64,000 nucleotides of DNA from Mercurialis annua (Eukaryota > Streptophyta > Magnoliopsida > Malpighiales > Euphorbiaceae). This document shows, in pieces, positions 13,141 to 24,839 of this stretch. A program made the position numbers and the translations under genes. The stretch lies in the NCBI RefSeq assembly GCF_937616625.2, contig NC_065570.1, positions 3,668,001-3,732,000 on the forward strand. Direction: 5' to 3'. The notes beneath the pieces were generated by a model. It worked only from the letters and a program-made list of their open reading frames with translations. It was not told the origin of the DNA and searched no databases. The stretch's first letter is position 1; each line of letters starts with the position of its first letter.

Positions 13141-13144
13141 TGGT

Positions 13145-13530
13145 ATAGGCACGATGGTTTCTTGGATTACAAAATCAATGGCCCACTAGGATTACAACAG
13201 CAGTGGAGGAGTTGTTGATTTTAGACATCGTCGTCTAACTTTTGAAGAAGACTGCGAGGTCTTTATAAATGCAACAGATTCCTTTAATATTAATGAGGAT
13301 GCTGGAGTAGTTTTAATTGATATCTTTGATCTAGTTTTTTGATTTTCGAAAAGTAGATTTTAATTGGGTAACCCATTCGGTGGCTAAAAGCCCTTGTAGA
13401 TGACTGTTTTGCAGTTCTCATCATCTTATCTTGGAATGGCTTACTCATTAATGTTGAGGAGTCATTTCCTATTTGTATATATATCTTTCTTCATTTAATG
13501 AAGTTTAATCTTTGACAAAAAAATATATTT
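13145..13530 (+). mobile_element. LINE 3' fragment
   Basis: Ends in a tail typical of plant LINE 3' ends: a TTTCTTCATTTAATGAAGTTT-like segment, then TTTGACAAAAAAA. Just upstream one frame reads FNWVTHSVAKSPCR, resembling the C terminus of a LINE RNase H region. The rest is frameshifted. 5'-truncated and dead. Confidence 0.5.
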
Positions 13531-14694
13531 TAAGCTATTTAAACATGCACGAAATTTCTTCTCCCTTCTTTCCTAACAACTTCCTCTCTACTTCATCTCT
13601 TAAAGAGTGGGAGGAGGTGATTTCCGATCTCAATCGGAAATCACCCTCTCTTCGCCTATAAAAATATAGGATTTTATAAAATTAGGCTCTATTTCAATAA
13701 ATTTACATGTTCGATAGTTTTTCCGGTATGGATTTTCGTGTTATTTTGCTTGAAAAATTATGTTTTTAGGTTTTTGTGGTGTGTTTTCTTAGATATCTCA
13801 GGAGTCTATAGTGATTGTTCAAATTTCATAGTCAATTTTTTTGTAAATTAAATTTTTTTGGATCGATATTGTTCTAACATTTTAGAATTTCATTGAAGAT
13901 GAGAAAATACTAATTTTTAACGGATCACGCGAATTGCCGGTCAAATCGGAAGGACAAATCGAAGACCCGCTCTAATAAAATTTTGCTCTCAAGTCTCGTT
14001 CGGTCCTTTCATACAAAATCGATGTCTAAATTTGCCTAACTTCGATTTATTTGCTTGTATCTTAGGTTATTTGTTAGTATTTTAGATCAAAACTAAAAGA
14101 TCATATATTAATTTTGTTATATGATTTTCTAATTGTAATTTACTCTTCATTAATGAATTCTTTTTTTTTAAAAAGACATGCACATTATTAAAATGGACTA
14201 TTAAATCTCACGACATATAAATATAATTTAACAGAACTATAACAACAAGGACAATCAAATTACTAAATTAAAATTTAAAAACAATTGAAATAGTAACTAA
14301 TATTTAGATACACAGAAAGAAAGAAAAAAAATTAAGGTAATATATGTTAACTTTATATTCTAAGGTGATAATTGTCCCAACTTAAAAATTACAATGGTTT
14401 ATTTGTGCATTTTTACCTTTCAATTTTTTTGGCCCCAGGCCCCAACTACTAAATAGAGTACGTACGAGATAAACGCCCTTAACGGTGCCGTTTTGATCAT
14501 CTTCTTTCTCTTGTTGATCTCTAGCCGTCTCCGTCTCTCTCTCCAATTTCTTCATCAACTAATTATCGACATATAATTGATGCCAATGGCAAATATGATT
14601 TTTTACGCAAACTTTTGTGGCTAAATTGAAAAAACAACAAATTTTATGTTAGAAATCAGAATTAAAGGAGAAGATACAGCAAAGTTTTGAAACA
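13531..14694. other. Intergenic, likely includes the ALG10 promoter and leader
   Basis: 13530-14170 is moderately complex sequence with no recognisable protein. The CT-rich stretch at 14505-14550 fits a plant 5' leader for ALG10, whose start codon is at 14695. Confidence 0.4.
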
Positions 14695-17600
14695 ATGGGG
14701 AAATTAGCAGTTGCGGTGATAACGAGCTTATGGGTAATTCCGATTTCAATCCTAGTCAATCGGATTGTGCCTGATCCTTACATGGTAATAATTTCTAATT
14801 CCTTTTCTCCAAAATTATTATCTTTCTGATAATGTGATTTAAATTTGAAGAAACCCTAATTAATTGATGTTGCAGGATGAGATATTTCACATACCTCAAG
14901 CTCAACAATATTGCAAGGGAAAATTCTGGAGTTGGGATCCTATGATTACTACTCCACCTGGATTGTAAGATTTCTGTCTCTGTTTTCAAATATTTTGTTT
15001 AGCTGCCTGAGGTGGCACGGATACGGAAAAACAGGACACTTGGACACGTACACCGAAACGGTGTTATTTATAAAGTTTCCAATGTAAAAGATGAAGTTTT
15101 GTGTCTGAAACGTCAAGTGTCTGGAACGTTTTTGAAACTTGACATGTTGATTGAATGAAGTGTCTGTGCACCTAAAATCAGCTCAAAAATTGAATTCTCA
15201 TAAGCTTTTTTTTCTTCAAACATTAAATTGACTAATTATAGCTGATTTTAATTCATTGCATTTTAAAATTTCCCAAGCATTACTGTAAGAAATCAAGAAA
15301 TTGAATTGTTTTCATAAGTGGATGTGGTTTGGATGCTGTTAGATTCATTACGTAGTTAAAGAAGTTGAGGATTAAAATGCAATGCAATACTCTTGCAGGT
15401 ACTTTCTTTCACTTGCCCATGTTGCTTGTTTGTTTCCAGGCATGTTTGTTGTGCGACTGGTCTCCTTGTTTTCTGAAGCATGCTCCACCACGATTCTTCG
15501 CTCTACAAATTGTGTTATGGCCGTATTGTGCAGCGTTATTGTGTATGAGATTATTGTCCACTTAAGGCCGATTCTTGATGAAAGAAAAGCAACACTTCTT
15601 GCTGCTATCCTAGCTCTGTACCCACTCCATTGGTTTTACACTTTTCTTTACTACACTGATGTTGCATCGCTTACTGCAGTGCTTGCAATGTATCTTGCGT
15701 GCTTGAAGAAGAAATACCACTTTAGTGCATTGGTAAAAGATCTAACCTGAATTTGTTTTAAGACTATTTAGAAGATAAAAGAGTCTAATTAATATAGCTT
15801 ACAGAATTGGCTGTTAGATGTTCACAGACTTTTTTATGGTACTAAATAGGAAGTGTTTCTGAAGTAACATGAATGAAGATGTTTTTTATTGGGAACTATT
15901 TCCCATAGGACAGCATCAGCATGTTATTCATTCCTATTTCATTTTTATCAAAGCTATTATTAAATATTTAAATACTGATGCTATGCTTTTATCTGGAGCT
16001 GGTAATTATTTTCATGTTGTTCGTTTTGCAGTTTGGGGCTTTAGCAGTTTTTATTCGTCAAACAAATATTATCTGGATGGTTTTTGTCGCATGCACAGGC
16101 GTCATAGATTTAACTCTAACCAGCCAATGTAAAAATGTGAAAATGGATGAGCTAAATGAAATTGTTAAAGAAGCTAGTAATTTATTTCGCAGCAAGTCTG
16201 TCACGGAAGACTCAAACATGAGAAGACGAAAGCCTACTAAAGCTGCGTATGCAAGAAAGTATCTGACATTCTCTATGAATAGCTCCAGAACAACTGATCC
16301 CACAGGTTTTGATCTGAATGTATGATTCAATTTTGGGTGATTGTTTTATTTTTATGTGATTTGTAATTCATGAAATCACCTCTCATTCTGATGGGACTGG
16401 AAAATGAGTTTGCCAATTTGGTCCGGCATCATCTTTAGTTTTCTTGCTTCTCAATGTTAAGATTACACCATTTCACATTATGTTGTAGGTTTTCTTGATG
16501 AGATAAGGGAAATATGTTTGACTTCATGGCGGATGAAGTGGAAAATTATTTTATCCTTTAGCCCCTTCCTTATCATATTGGCGGCTTTCTTTGCTTTCGT
16601 TAGATGGAATGGGAGCGTTGTTCTAGGTAATATTTATATCATATTGGTCTATTTGATGTGTAAGAGTTTTTTTCTCACTGTCTCTTAATCTTGCAGGTGC
16701 GAAAGAAGCTCACACAGTATCACTGCATTTTGCACAAATAATGTATTTTGGCCTTATTTCTGCTCTGGCAGCAGCTCCTCTGCATTTCTCATTAAACCAT
16801 GGCGCAAAAATGTTGCAATCAATCTGGAAGAACAGGGCTCTCAGTTTGAGTCAGTTGCTTGTGGCATTTATTGTTGGCTTTCTTTCTGTTCATTTGTTCA
16901 GGTCAGTTCAGATTCTTGTATTATATGCTAAGCAAAGAAAAGATATATGTCACAACTTTAAGGGTTAATTGCAAATAAATTCATGACCTTTATATGAAAT
17001 TACAATTTTATCTCGTTCTTCAAAGTTGTCAATTTCATGACCCTCTCAAAATCCTATGATTTTTAGCCGGCTACCGTTATATAACAAGAGGACCACATTC
17101 TGGTAGCCACGGTAGCTAAAAACCAATGGAATATTAAATGGCAAAACCCATACTGAGGCCCCTCTACTTTACCAATTTTATTCGAGAAGCCCTTACACCA
17201 AAGTTCGTCACGTCCGGGTCCTTGTACTTTGCAGAATCACATTTTGATGTCCCTTTTTGTGTTTTTTCCGGTCCCTCTACTTATAATTTGTGATTTTTCC
17301 GGTACACATAAAAAGACTTAAAAAATTATAAATTGATAATTTGAGGGACTGGACGAACAAATAAGGTAAGTAGAGGGACTTTACGAACAAAAAAAAGAAG
17401 TATGGGGCCTTCTTGAATAAAAATGGTAAAGTACAAGGGCCTCTGTATGGGTTTTGCCAATATTAAATTGGTGATATAATTATAAAAACAATGTGGAGAA
17501 TGGAACTGCCAAATTTGAAAAAATGTGACAGAATTGTGATTTCATATAAAGGTCATGAATTTATTTGCAATTAACACTAAAGGTAATGTTTCCCTGGCTT

Positions 17601-18236
17601 TTGTTAAAGAAGAGGAAGGAAGAGGGATGGAAATGTTTTAAAAGCTATATGGAATAATAGTAATACAGTAAATTCAGCATAGTGAGATGGTTTTTCAAAC
17701 ATTCAGCGGAATCACCGCAGTGCGTTTTTATACATTTCCTTCTATTATTGCAGCATAGCTCACCCCTATCTTCTTGCTGACAATCGGCACTATCCCTTCT
17801 ATCTCTGGAGGAAAGTGATCGGAGCTCATTGGTTGATGAAGTACCTTTTGATTCCCTTTTATGTTTATTCTTGGTTTTCGATCTTTAGCATATTGGGTTA
17901 GTATTCTCTCTCTTCTTCCTTTATGATTTAATACGTTGAACTTCATTAACACCTTGTTTGCATCTTTTATTGGCAGTGAAAGGTCGACAAAGAACGTGGG
18001 TGTTGGCGTATTTCTTGGCTACAGCTGCAGTGTTAGTTCCTGCTCCACTTATTGAGTTTAGATATTATACCATACCATTCTTTTTCTTGATGCTTCATTC
18101 CCGTATCGATGATAATCGTAGTTTAATCCTTATCGGACTGATGTATGCGGTAATCAATACCTTCACTATGACGATGTTCTTGTTTCGGCCATTCTATTGG
18201 AGCCATGAACCTGGGGTCCAGAGGTTTATTTGGTAG
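14695..18236 (+). CDS. ALG10: Dol-P-Glc:Glc2Man9GlcNAc2-PP-Dol alpha-1,2-glucosyltransferase (ALG10/DIE2 family)
   Basis: ER membrane enzyme that adds the third, terminal glucose to the dolichol-linked oligosaccharide before transfer to proteins. Eight exons: 14695-14784, 14876-14964, 15399-15732, 16032-16305, 16489-16626, 16697-16901, 17754-17896 and 17977-18236, all GT-AG, joining in frame to 510 residues, about the Arabidopsis length. The N terminus has the family signature [17 protein letters not shown] at residues ~27-43 (acidic MDE in the first lumenal loop), then [12 protein letters not shown]. Many hydrophobic segments follow, including [24 protein letters not shown] and FIRQTNIIW stretches; the C-terminal half has [17 protein letters not shown] and [10 protein letters not shown]. 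Intron 2 carries a dispersed repeat (15013-15175) and intron 7 carries nested MITEs. ATG is the first in frame. Identity is very secure; transmembrane count was not computed. Confidence 0.96.
15013..15175. repeat. GGACAC-type dispersed repeat in ALG10 intron 2
   Basis: Contains GGACACTTGGACACG, ACCGAAACGGTGTT and GTTGATTGAATGAAGTGT phrases, matched in the same order and orientation at about 26436-26530 in BAC1 intron 2. The family was not identified. Confidence 0.5.
16966..17574. mobile_element. MITE in ALG10 intron 7, interrupted by a second MITE
   Basis: Near-perfect inverted termini about 35 bp long: TTAATTGCAAATAAATTC then ATGACCTTTATATGAAAT at the left, and their reverse complement at 17537-17574. 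Removing the inner insertion leaves an element of about 280 bp. A clean target duplication is not visible. Confidence 0.8.
17140..17458. mobile_element. Mutator-type MITE nested inside another MITE
   Basis: 319 bp with inverted ends GGCAAAACCCATAC.GAGGCCC (one mismatch pair), and an exact 10-bp flanking duplication AATATTAAAT (17130-17139 and 17459-17468). The 9-11-bp duplication size points to a Mutator-like mobiliser. Non-coding. Confidence 0.88.
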
Positions 18237-19242
18237 ATGGCTCCCCAGAGAGTTACTTTATATAGGATTTTGGACAACACTCAAGTCGCTAACCGTTAAC
18301 AACCTTTTTCCGGTAGCTCTAGCTTCTGCTTTTGCAGGACTCTCAAACAAATGCAAAAGCACTTGCTTGTAATTTTGCCGTTATGTGAATTTTTTTCTCG
18401 ATCAGGAACTGTTAAACATGTTCTTGCACGAGACGAGTAAAAGTATTTTTCAATCAGCTTTGCACAGACGAAGTTGAGCATTTCAGAAACAATGATTCAG
18501 TGAAGGAATTTAAGGAAATAATGAGATTGTTCTATGTAAAATTATATATTGATCATCTGACTGGTGCAACAGCTTCTTTCATTGTTTTCACCAGTTAAAA
18601 TTAACCACATCCCTTTCTGAATACTGCACGTCTTTAAGCAATCTTCTTGAACCTGAAATTTCTATTTGGCAGAGAATAGAAGAAACACAACGATAATACT
18701 AAACTAAAGTGGGTCACAGGAATGTATGAATTGAGTTGAGTCCGAGTTATACCGAGCCTGAGCTTGAGCTGAATCTGAATTATGCTGAGCACGAGCTTGA
18801 GTGTCTCATACAAGCTCGACCAAGACCTGGTGTGTATACAAGCTTGACCTCAAATTTGAGCTCAAATGGACATAAATTGCTCAATTCAAATTCAATAAAA
18901 AAATAAAATTAGTTATTAAAAAAATCACAATAAATATGGAATTCAATCAAGTCGATGACATACATCTAAATTTAGTAAACAAAAAAACTATGATTTTATG
19001 TGCGTAAGAATCAAGTTCATTTAGAATAACAAACCTCAAGGATTCTTTTAATTGATATTCAAATTCGGCTTGAGTTTTAAGTTAATTTAAAAAAAGTGAG
19101 TCGATGTGGTGTAATTCACAAGCAACTCAACTCAACTCGTTGACATCTTGGTGGTCATATCACTTGGACTATAGGTTTTATTGCTCAAAACGCGCTTAGG
19201 AACAATTGTATTGTAAAATTGGCAAAAAAAAAACTGTACAAA
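18237..19242. other. ALG10 3' region and degenerate dispersed repeat
   Basis: 18237-18600 is probably the ALG10 3' UTR. 18725-19140 is rich in GAGCTTGAG/GAGCTCAAA-type words, a degenerate repeat that recurs at 23085-23345 and 55130-55375. No gene seen. Confidence 0.5.
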
Positions 19243-19350
19243 CCAACGAGCTGTATCTCAAATGGTATAAGCGCTGAGCAGCAAACTGCTAGGTTGTGGG
19301 TTCAATTCCTCCCACAAGCGCTCCCCCCTCCCCCACTTATCAAAAAAAAA
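19243..19350 (+). mobile_element. tRNA-derived SINE
   Basis: About 108 bp with an RNA polymerase III A-box-like segment at ~19251-19266 and a B box GGTTCAATTCC at 19299-19309, followed by a C-rich stretch and a short A tail. A direct duplication AAACTGTACAAA flanks it (19231-19242 and about 19350-19361). Too degenerate to fold as a working tRNA. Confidence 0.85.
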
Positions 19351-20862
19351 AACTGTACAAAAAATTGGCAAAAACAGTTGTACATAAAGTAATGATCAAA
19401 TGATTCATATTGAGATGAAATAATAAGAAAATTTAGATCAATTTGACCTAAAATAATAAACCTCATATGAGTCTATTTGATCTTAATGTATGAAATTACA
19501 CCCAATTTCCCATCGTACAGAAATTTCCACAGCATGAGAATTAATTTCATATATAAATAGGTTGAAACTAAAAAGTTCAAAAATCGATAAATCCATGATT
19601 TGGCCTTGAAAAGTTAATTCGGTTCTATGAATTGTAGTACTGAAACCTACAAAGTGAGCAGAAAAACACATGAACACAGTAGATTTTGAATTGAATTGAT
19701 CACTTTAATTTCTTTCTGAAGTTGCATGCCTTAGTACAAAATGGGGACCAATTTGGATGATATAATTGAGGTCGTGGTCCTATATTTGATAATAATACAA
19801 ACAAAAATATAGGTGCCTGCCCACTTTGCTTAAAAACTGTTGGCTTTAGCAAAATTGTGAAAACATAAAAGAGAAGAATTAGATGCCATAGACATATAAT
19901 AGAGATAGCTAGCTAGTGGCTGTACTATATGCATCTAATCTTTGATAGATATGTTGGCAAAATTATTGAGTATTAGGGTTTCACCTTTCCCCTTCAATCA
20001 ATTGCCGAACCAAGAGAGCCGGGCGGCCGCCACAATCGCCAGTTGCCGGGTTCTCTTCCTTTTTGTCATTAGATATTTTTTTACTCTCTCATCTCACTTT
20101 CATATTTTTTGTACATGTACTGTCCGATATCCGAAATCATTACCCCTACTAATCCCAATCGAGCGTTCGAGCCAGATAGAACGCCATAAGGCAACAAAGC
20201 TCTACCGGAAAGTTTAAAAAGTTACATTATACAAGGCTCGGAACCAAGATCTTTTACTAAGGCAAATGCATTATGAGAAATTTATAAGAAATGACCTTCC
20301 TTAATCCAAAGCATCCAAAGCATATTTGCATCTATTTGACCTTAGTATAAAGATCAAATAATTCTACATGAAAGATTAATAATCTAAATGTTCTTATAAA
20401 TTAGTATGCTATTATCACTTAAACGATGTTCATATAGGCAGTTTCAACGTGAATTAAATGCTTAAAGATTGCAAAAATAAAGTAAAATATTTTTATATAC
20501 CCACAACTGTATTTCATTTGCCAAATATATATTTCACACTTTTAATATTATGTCAGATTGATCCATCATTTATTTAATATGTGTTAAATATATATTTATC
20601 TTTGGAGTATCATAACTCGTCAGTTTAGAATGATTTCTATTGTTAATTGAAGATTTAAATCATACTCTAAAAGAGCGGTAGATATGTTTGACACATATGA
20701 TGAATATATAGAAATATTTTGGCCAAAAATAAATGAAAAGACCTAAAAATTAAGACAGTAGAGAGGCTTACTGTGTTCTTTATTATTTAATGACCTAAAT
20801 TACACCAATTATAGCAACTTGATCATTTGAAAAGTCAAAGTATAGTACGAATTATCTTGACC
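19351..20862. other. Intergenic upstream of the SPL gene
   Basis: No gene recognised. A G+C-richer patch at 20020-20060 is unexplained; the short frame at 19942-20217 looks like chance. Confidence 0.4.
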
Positions 20863-20880
20863 TAGCATGACTATACTTTT

Positions 20881-21063
20881 TTTTTGGTAAGCCCATCCGG
20901 TTTCTAAGGCTTCGCCCTGACTAATCCGGATCCGACCCGCGTCGCGCACCTGGCATGGTGGGTGAGTCTACCAGTGGGAATTTTCTGCATTCACAAGAAC
21001 TCGAACCCGAGACCTTACTTAAGCGATATCAAGCCGCTTACCACTTGAACCAATCCCCATTGG
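20881..21063 (-). mobile_element. tRNA-derived SINE with an 18-bp target duplication
   Basis: 183 bp on the minus strand. The T run at 20880-20889 is the complement of the A tail. On the minus strand an A-box-like segment lies near 21034-21053 and the B box reads GGTTCGAGTTC (complement of 20997-21007). The exact duplication TAGCATGACTATACTTTT occurs at 20863-20880 and 21064-21081. It sits about 300 bp upstream of the SPL start codon. Confidence 0.92.
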
Positions 21064-21365
21064 TAGCATGACTATACTTTTATATTGAATCAAATGATAA
21101 AAAAACAAAAAAAAGTATATATATACGTACAAACCCTAAACATACACAGTTAAAAAAGAGACATTTTTCTTGATGTAATCTACGCCAATCAACTCACTGT
21201 CTTGAATCTCATTAACCTAAACCTAAAACTTAACTTTATTACTGTACACCCATATGGTCGATAGAGAATAAAAATGAAATCTCTTGTGGTCCACATTTTG
21301 CATTCTCTCTTATTTTGTCCTTCTGTTGCTTCTTGTTTTTTTTGCATTATTTTCTGGTTCTCAGA

Positions 21366-24077
21366 ATGAATACAAGAAAAGCTGAGGGAAAGAGAAGCTT
21401 GAAGGAGATCGACGACGATGAGGAAGAAGAAGACGACGAAGATGGCGGATTAGGGTTTCCAGAAGATGATAAGAAAAAGAAGGGTAAGAGAGGATCTAGT
21501 GGTGGTAGTGGCTCAATGCTACCAGTTTCTTGCCAAGCTGAGAATTGTTCCGTTGATATGAGCGATGCGAAACGATACCATAGACGCCATAAAGTCTGTG
21601 AGTTTCATGCCAAAGCTTCTTATGTTCTTGTTTCAGGACTCCATCAACGCTTTTGCCAGCAATGTAGCAGGTCAAACCCTAAATTTTTCATTTCACTTTT
21701 TTCCTAATCTTTAATTGCTTTTTACTTGATACAAACCCTAAATTTAGAATTTAAAGATTTTATGTATTTTCAATATATTGAAAATGAATTTTTAGACTTC
21801 ATAATTAAAATAGATCACTAGAGATATAAGCCATCCTGTATAGGTTACTTTAATTGATTATTTTGGTCATAAGTCAATTTAGTTAATAGGTATATTCAAG
21901 TTCAAGCCTTCATTAATTTGGTAGTACAATGTCTAAATTTTAATTATTGGCGGTAGCCATTAATGGAGTGTGTTTTAATTTTATTTTTCAAAAATATCAA
22001 AGTTAATAGTATAATTTTGTTATGGAATTAATGATATATTTGCACAGGACTTGGCATAAATTTTTAAGATAAATTCTTATATTTCCATAAAAGATGCATA
22101 ACCAATCAAATATTATAAAATTTAGGCTAAATCAATTTTGGGTCTCTAAACTATACTAATTTGATTCATCAGGTTCTTCAATTTCTATTTAACTTTCTCA
22201 GATCATTTAAATTTTTATTTTTTAGTTCGTCTCAGTTTCAATTTGATTTCCTCAAATCCCTAAATTTTTAGTTTTTGATTCATTAGGTCCTTAAACGGAG
22301 ATCCATTTAAAGACTTAATGAACTAAAAAAAATTAAAAGTTTATACATCCAATGAACTAAAAACAAAAGTTCAGAAATTTGAGGAAGCCAAATAAAAATT
22401 GAAGGATCTGATGAATCAAAATAACAAAAATTTAGAGACCTAAAAAGTCAAATAGAAGTTGAGGAAACTGATAAATCAGAACTTTATAGTTTTAGGGATT
22501 CCAAAATAGATTTAGCTAAAAAATTAATGGTATTTAATTTTTTTTATTTTTTATTTTGTTATCATTTGAGTAATTAGATTCATATGTCTTTCATGGCCAA
22601 ATTTAGATAAAAATCTCTCAATTTTAAATTTAAAGTGATATCTATTTATAGTATTAGGCTAAAGATTTGGCAATCTAGGACCTTGTTCAAGATGAATTTA
22701 ATGACCTAATACTCATGGCCATGGATGCTCTTATGATGTTGAGTGAAATAGACTTCAGTTAGGTATAGAATAATATTAATAGATGGCTATGAGATTTTTT
22801 AGTGCATGGATGTTAGTAAAAGGAAATTATATTTCATTCTATTGCTAACTAAAAGGAAATTAATAGATGGCTATGAGATCTTTAGTGCATGAATAATTTT
22901 AAAATATCACATCAATGGAAAACTATTTTTTTTCAAAAATAAATACTGTAATCAAATTGCTTTATTAGGCAGATATATGAAACAGACGATTTAGGTTATT
23001 AGATCAAGTGAGAACGCCTCTCCCAAGATCAATACTTTTAAAATAAAAAAAGAGATATAAAATAAGAGTATATGTGATTAGTGATATATATGAGTTGAAC
23101 CGAGTCAGAATTATCTAAGCTCGAACTCAAACTCGACTGTGTTATACAAGATTATATAGTTTCACTAAAAAAATAAATTTTAACCAATTAAAATGGTTTA
23201 TTTTTAAATTTAAAGGTAAAAACAATTAATACATTAACAAATAGGTCTTTTTAATTAATACTCGAAGTCGGTTTGAGATTAATTCAAGTATAGCTCGAGC
23301 TTGGCTTGATTCAAATTTTTCGAATCGATTTTGAGTAATTACATATGGTGTTATTTGACTATGATTAACTTCAAAAACTATTAATTTTTTAAAAAAATGA
23401 TAAGAATACACTGTTGGTTATATTGCCCTTTTTCTTGAGAATTATTGGTCATACTGCACTTTATATTTTGAAGTAACAGCTGAACCAAAACAAAAAATCT
23501 GTGTAAATTAAATAAATGAGGACGATTGGTGTGAGTTAATTGATTACGCATGACAAAACAGTAAACGAACAAGACAGGGATGTGACATATGAGCTGGAGA
23601 TGACAATTCAATTATGAATCATTCTTAAAATGGACATAAAATAAATACCACTTGCATTTATGTCTTTTCTATTATGGGTTAAAATACAATTAACTAAAGT
23701 CTATAGTATAATTTTAACATAAGTTTTTCATTTTTAAATTTTACAAGTTTGAATTATCTTTTTTATAATTCGAATTATCGATTGAAAAATTGACCAATCG
23801 GTGTTAATATAGATACCGAAAGTCATTTGTTTTTGTATTTCGGCATTCCGCATCAGCGTCGATGGATTGATACCGTTTGTTAATTAGGCGATTCAAATTG
23901 TGAAAAAAAGAATCCTACAATGAATTTTTGGTATGCGATTGAAATGGTACTTTTGGCAGGTTCCATGAAATAACGGAGTTTGATGAGAGCAAAAGGAGTT
24001 GCAGAAGGCGATTAGCCGGACACAACGAAAGGCGCAGAAAAAACTCATCGGAATGCCACGGAGAAGGCTCTAATTGA
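21366..24077 (+). CDS. SPL3: Squamosa promoter-binding-like protein, small SPL3/4/5 type
   Basis: Nuclear transcription factor of the age/flowering pathway. Two exons, 21366-21670 and 23960-24077, join inside the SBP domain (the conserved intron site) to give 140 residues, close to SPL3 (131 aa). The N terminus is acidic (Asp/Glu run at residues ~17-28) then Lys-rich. The SBP domain carries both zinc sites: [20 protein letters not shown] with a following C-x2-H, then CQQC, H and C in the second exon. The domain ends in the bipartite nuclear signal [17 protein letters not shown]. Only a short tail follows, as in SPL3-5 and unlike larger SPLs. The ATG chosen is the first true ATG in frame. The 2.3-kb intron holds a MITE and a short duplication. 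The 3' UTR has a miR156 site. BAC1 is convergent, 760 bp away. Confidence 0.96.
22123..22518. mobile_element. Long-TIR MITE in the SPL intron
   Basis: About 395 bp with inverted ends (AGGCTAAATCAATTTTGG at the left; the complement TCCAAAATAGATTTAGCTA at the right), inverted similarity extending roughly 50 bp inward. Non-coding. Confidence 0.7.
22775..22891. repeat. Short direct duplication in the SPL intron
   Basis: ATTAATAGATGGCTATGAGA followed by TTTAGTGCATG occurs twice, starting near 22775 and 22859, with about 50 bp between copies. Confidence 0.8.
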
Positions 24078-24192
24078 TAACAACGGAGTTTTACTTAAAT
24101 TGGATGGAAAGGCTCTATATTATTTCCGAATAAATTTGCCTGTTCCAGCCATATTTAGATCTATTTTTAGATCTAAATATGTAGTCTCTAGC

Positions 24193-24212
24193 ATGCTCTC
24201 TCTCTTCTGTCA
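24193..24212 (+). promoter_or_regulatory. miR156/157 target site in the SPL 3' UTR
   Basis: The 20-nt segment ATGCTCTCTCTCTTCTGTCA lies 116 nt after the stop codon. Against miR156 it pairs at all but two positions (the first base, and the seventh, which is also unpaired in many known SPL sites). In Arabidopsis SPL3, SPL4 and SPL5 the site is likewise in the 3' UTR. Cleavage and translational repression by miR156 are therefore expected. Confidence 0.92.
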
Positions 24213-24839
24213 ATCAACTTAAACTGTAATAATTATGAATTTGCTAAGCACCTTTCAAACAATCTCATTGGAGTGTTAGTCTTTAAATTTATTAAATTTT
24301 GTTTAGTATTTTGAATTTGCCTCCAAATGGTAAAGATGTGCAACTGAATCCAACAAAATAATCAAACCGAAACAACAAATTCAGTTAAGTTTAGTATAAA
24401 ATTATAAAATTTACAGTTTTTTGGTTCATTTGGGAGATTATAATGTTTCATTTCCATTTTGGTACAAACTGAAAGTCTAAAACGAACCCAAAACAATTGA
24501 ACCAACTGCTAAAGTTCGATTTAGTTCGATATATCTTAAATCTATGTGAATTCCGTTCGGTAATTTGCATCATCCCCACATTGGAGGCAGACATTATAAT
24601 TGTATACACTAGTACAAAATTGTCTGAAATAAATTATCTAATTTTTAAATCCTCCTGCACCATAATTCTAAAGAACTAGAGATGCTCTGCGAAACAACAA
24701 TATCAGAGCTCTCTACTTCAAGAACTAATAACTGATGCTTTATATTCATATCAGTTACGGTGTCTTCCTTTATAAGACCTCATCAACCTAAAACATCGTT
24801 TGCTGAAAAACAATCGCAGCGAGTAAATTAGTACCATAG
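24213..24839. other. Convergent SPL-BAC1 intergenic region
   Basis: SPL 3' UTR, then a degenerate AAACCGAA/GGTTC-type repeat (24330-24530; similar words at 6720-6860 and 55400-55690), then the BAC1 3' region. No additional gene. Confidence 0.5.

Noticed and set aside
19251..19320. Possible functional tRNA gene
   Set aside because: A and B boxes are present, but the stems do not form a cloverleaf, and an A tail plus flanking duplication mark it as a SINE.
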